Of a stretch of DNA of 64,000 nucleotides, positions 63,524-64,000 are shown in pieces; positions within the stretch are counted from its first letter, which is position 1; each line of letters opens with the position of its first letter. The notes under the pieces are model-generated. The model saw only the letters and a list, made by a program, of their open reading frames with translations. It had not been told where the DNA came from and searched no databases. A program made the position numbers and the translations under genes. Source of the stretch: Myxococcota bacterium (lineage in GTDB: Bacteria; Myxococcota; B64-G9); contig JAKLGA010000008.1 in assembly GCA_022710975.1 (NCBI GenBank), positions 1-64,000 of the forward strand, read 5' to 3'.

Positions 63524-64000
63524 ATGGGACCCCGGGCGCTCACCCGCCTCGCCTGGCCGCTCGTCTGGCTGCTGATGGGGGCGGCCTGCGCCGCTCCCCG
63601 GGCCGTCGACCGCTCGCCCGCGCCGGCGCACGCGGCGCGCGGGGGCCGCGCGGCGCCTGCCCCCGCGGTCTCCCCCTCGAGGGATCTCTTCCTGGAGGGC
63701 GACCCGCCCGGACCCCGGGCCGGCCCCGCGGGGCAGCGCCTGCTCGGCGAGTGGCCGGCGCAGGCCGCGCGCGTGCGGCTGTCGGGGCACAAGGAGCCCG
63801 TCCGCGCGGTGCTCGCGCGCCTGGCGGCCGCCTCGCGCCTGAACTTCGTGCTGGCCGACGAGGTCCAGGGCGAGCTCACCACCTCCCTCGAGGAGGTCCC
63901 CTGGACGGAGGCGCTGGGCGCGCTGCTGGCGGCCAAGGACCTGGTGGCCGTGCGCGAGGGCAACGTGGTGTGGGTGCTGCGGCGCGAGGACCACGCCCGC
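63524..64000 (+). CDS. Secretin/TonB short N-terminal (STN) domain lipoprotein, 3' end off window
   Basis: At least 159 residues from ATG 63524; the frame is open to the window end. Signal peptide ends in the lipobox GAAC (Cys22). After a low-complexity Ala/Pro/Arg linker (about 25-80), residues 84-159 form an STN-like domain: VRLSGHKEPVRAVLARLAAASRLNFVLADEVQGELTTSLEEVPWTEALGALLAAKDLVAV, the N-terminal module of secretins such as PilQ and GspD and of some TonB receptors. It may be a full secretin continuing right, or a pilus or type III secretin-associated protein. TAGCCT lies 6 bp before the start, a possible leaderless promoter. Confidence 0.72.
   Translation, partial: MGPRALTRLAWPLVWLLMGAACAAPRAVDRSPAPAHAARGGRAAPAPAVSPSRDLFLEGDPPGPRAGPAGQRLLGEWPAQAARVRLSGHKEPVRAVLARLAAASRLNFVLADEVQGELTTSLEEVPWTEALGALLAAKDLVAVREGNVVWVLRREDHAR

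Overview
The window is very G+C-rich, densely packed DNA that looks like a Myxococcota (deltaproteobacterial) chromosome. The evidence is C-terminal Cys-Gly/TM/Arg tails of MYXO-CTERM type on two surface proteases (a third protease has such a segment internally), many lipoproteins, Cys-rich repeat proteins, a Ser/Thr kinase with FHA-domain partners, and third codon positions that are almost always G or C. No rRNA, CRISPR array or insertion sequence was seen. One tRNA is present.

Layout. 1-4724: less G+C-extreme DNA with a WYL-like fragment, a ribbon-helix-helix protein, a 12-repeat TPR lipoprotein and a complete tyrosine recombinase that stops about 100 bp from the 3' end of tRNA-Ala(GGC). 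This is probably one end of an integrative element whose other end lies left of the window. 4887-11161: lgt, then a signalling group: a zinc-ribbon membrane Ser/Thr kinase and three proteins that each carry two FHA domains. The last FHA gene is the final cistron of a tight operon (14633 to 10352, minus) encoding SctU/FlhB-like and SctV/FlhA-like export-gate proteins and a TPR lipoprotein, without other type III secretion genes nearby. 14892-18566: a fatty-acid beta-oxidation operon (hydratase/dehydrogenase and thiolase). 18634-22922: two tandem membrane-anchored spermidine-synthase-like paralogues. 22925-27338: Tim44-like, TPM, VWA lipoprotein and zinc-ribbon membrane protein genes.

27444-34966: three trypsin-like secreted proteases with Cys-rich repeats. 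One runs in frame, without a stop, into a second helical-repeat protein. 35082-43721: a GT83-type glycosyltransferase, a lipoprotein hydrolase, envelope lipoproteins, and DUF2804 and DUF362 proteins. 43794-50226: an overlapping housekeeping operon dprA-topA-trmFO-rlmI-pgeF. 50305-52285: a LysM protein and a CpoB-like TPR lipoprotein behind a strong AT-rich promoter. 52422-56890: polA followed by a double-GAF histidine kinase. 57027-59252: a Cys-rich seven-repeat lipoprotein. 59215-63468: a MoxR/VWA pair, a Cys-rich protein, a PHP-domain protein and a membrane protein. A secretin-type STN domain protein starts at 63524 and runs off the window.

Promoters could be read by eye at many genes as TTGNNN, a 16-18 bp spacer and TANNNT; TAGACT recurs as the -10. 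At lgt, polA, dprA, a hydrolase and the second spermidine-synthase paralogue, the start codon lies 6-8 bp after the -10 with no Shine-Dalgarno sequence, which suggests leaderless mRNAs. All functions are inferred from sequence motifs; no database search was run.
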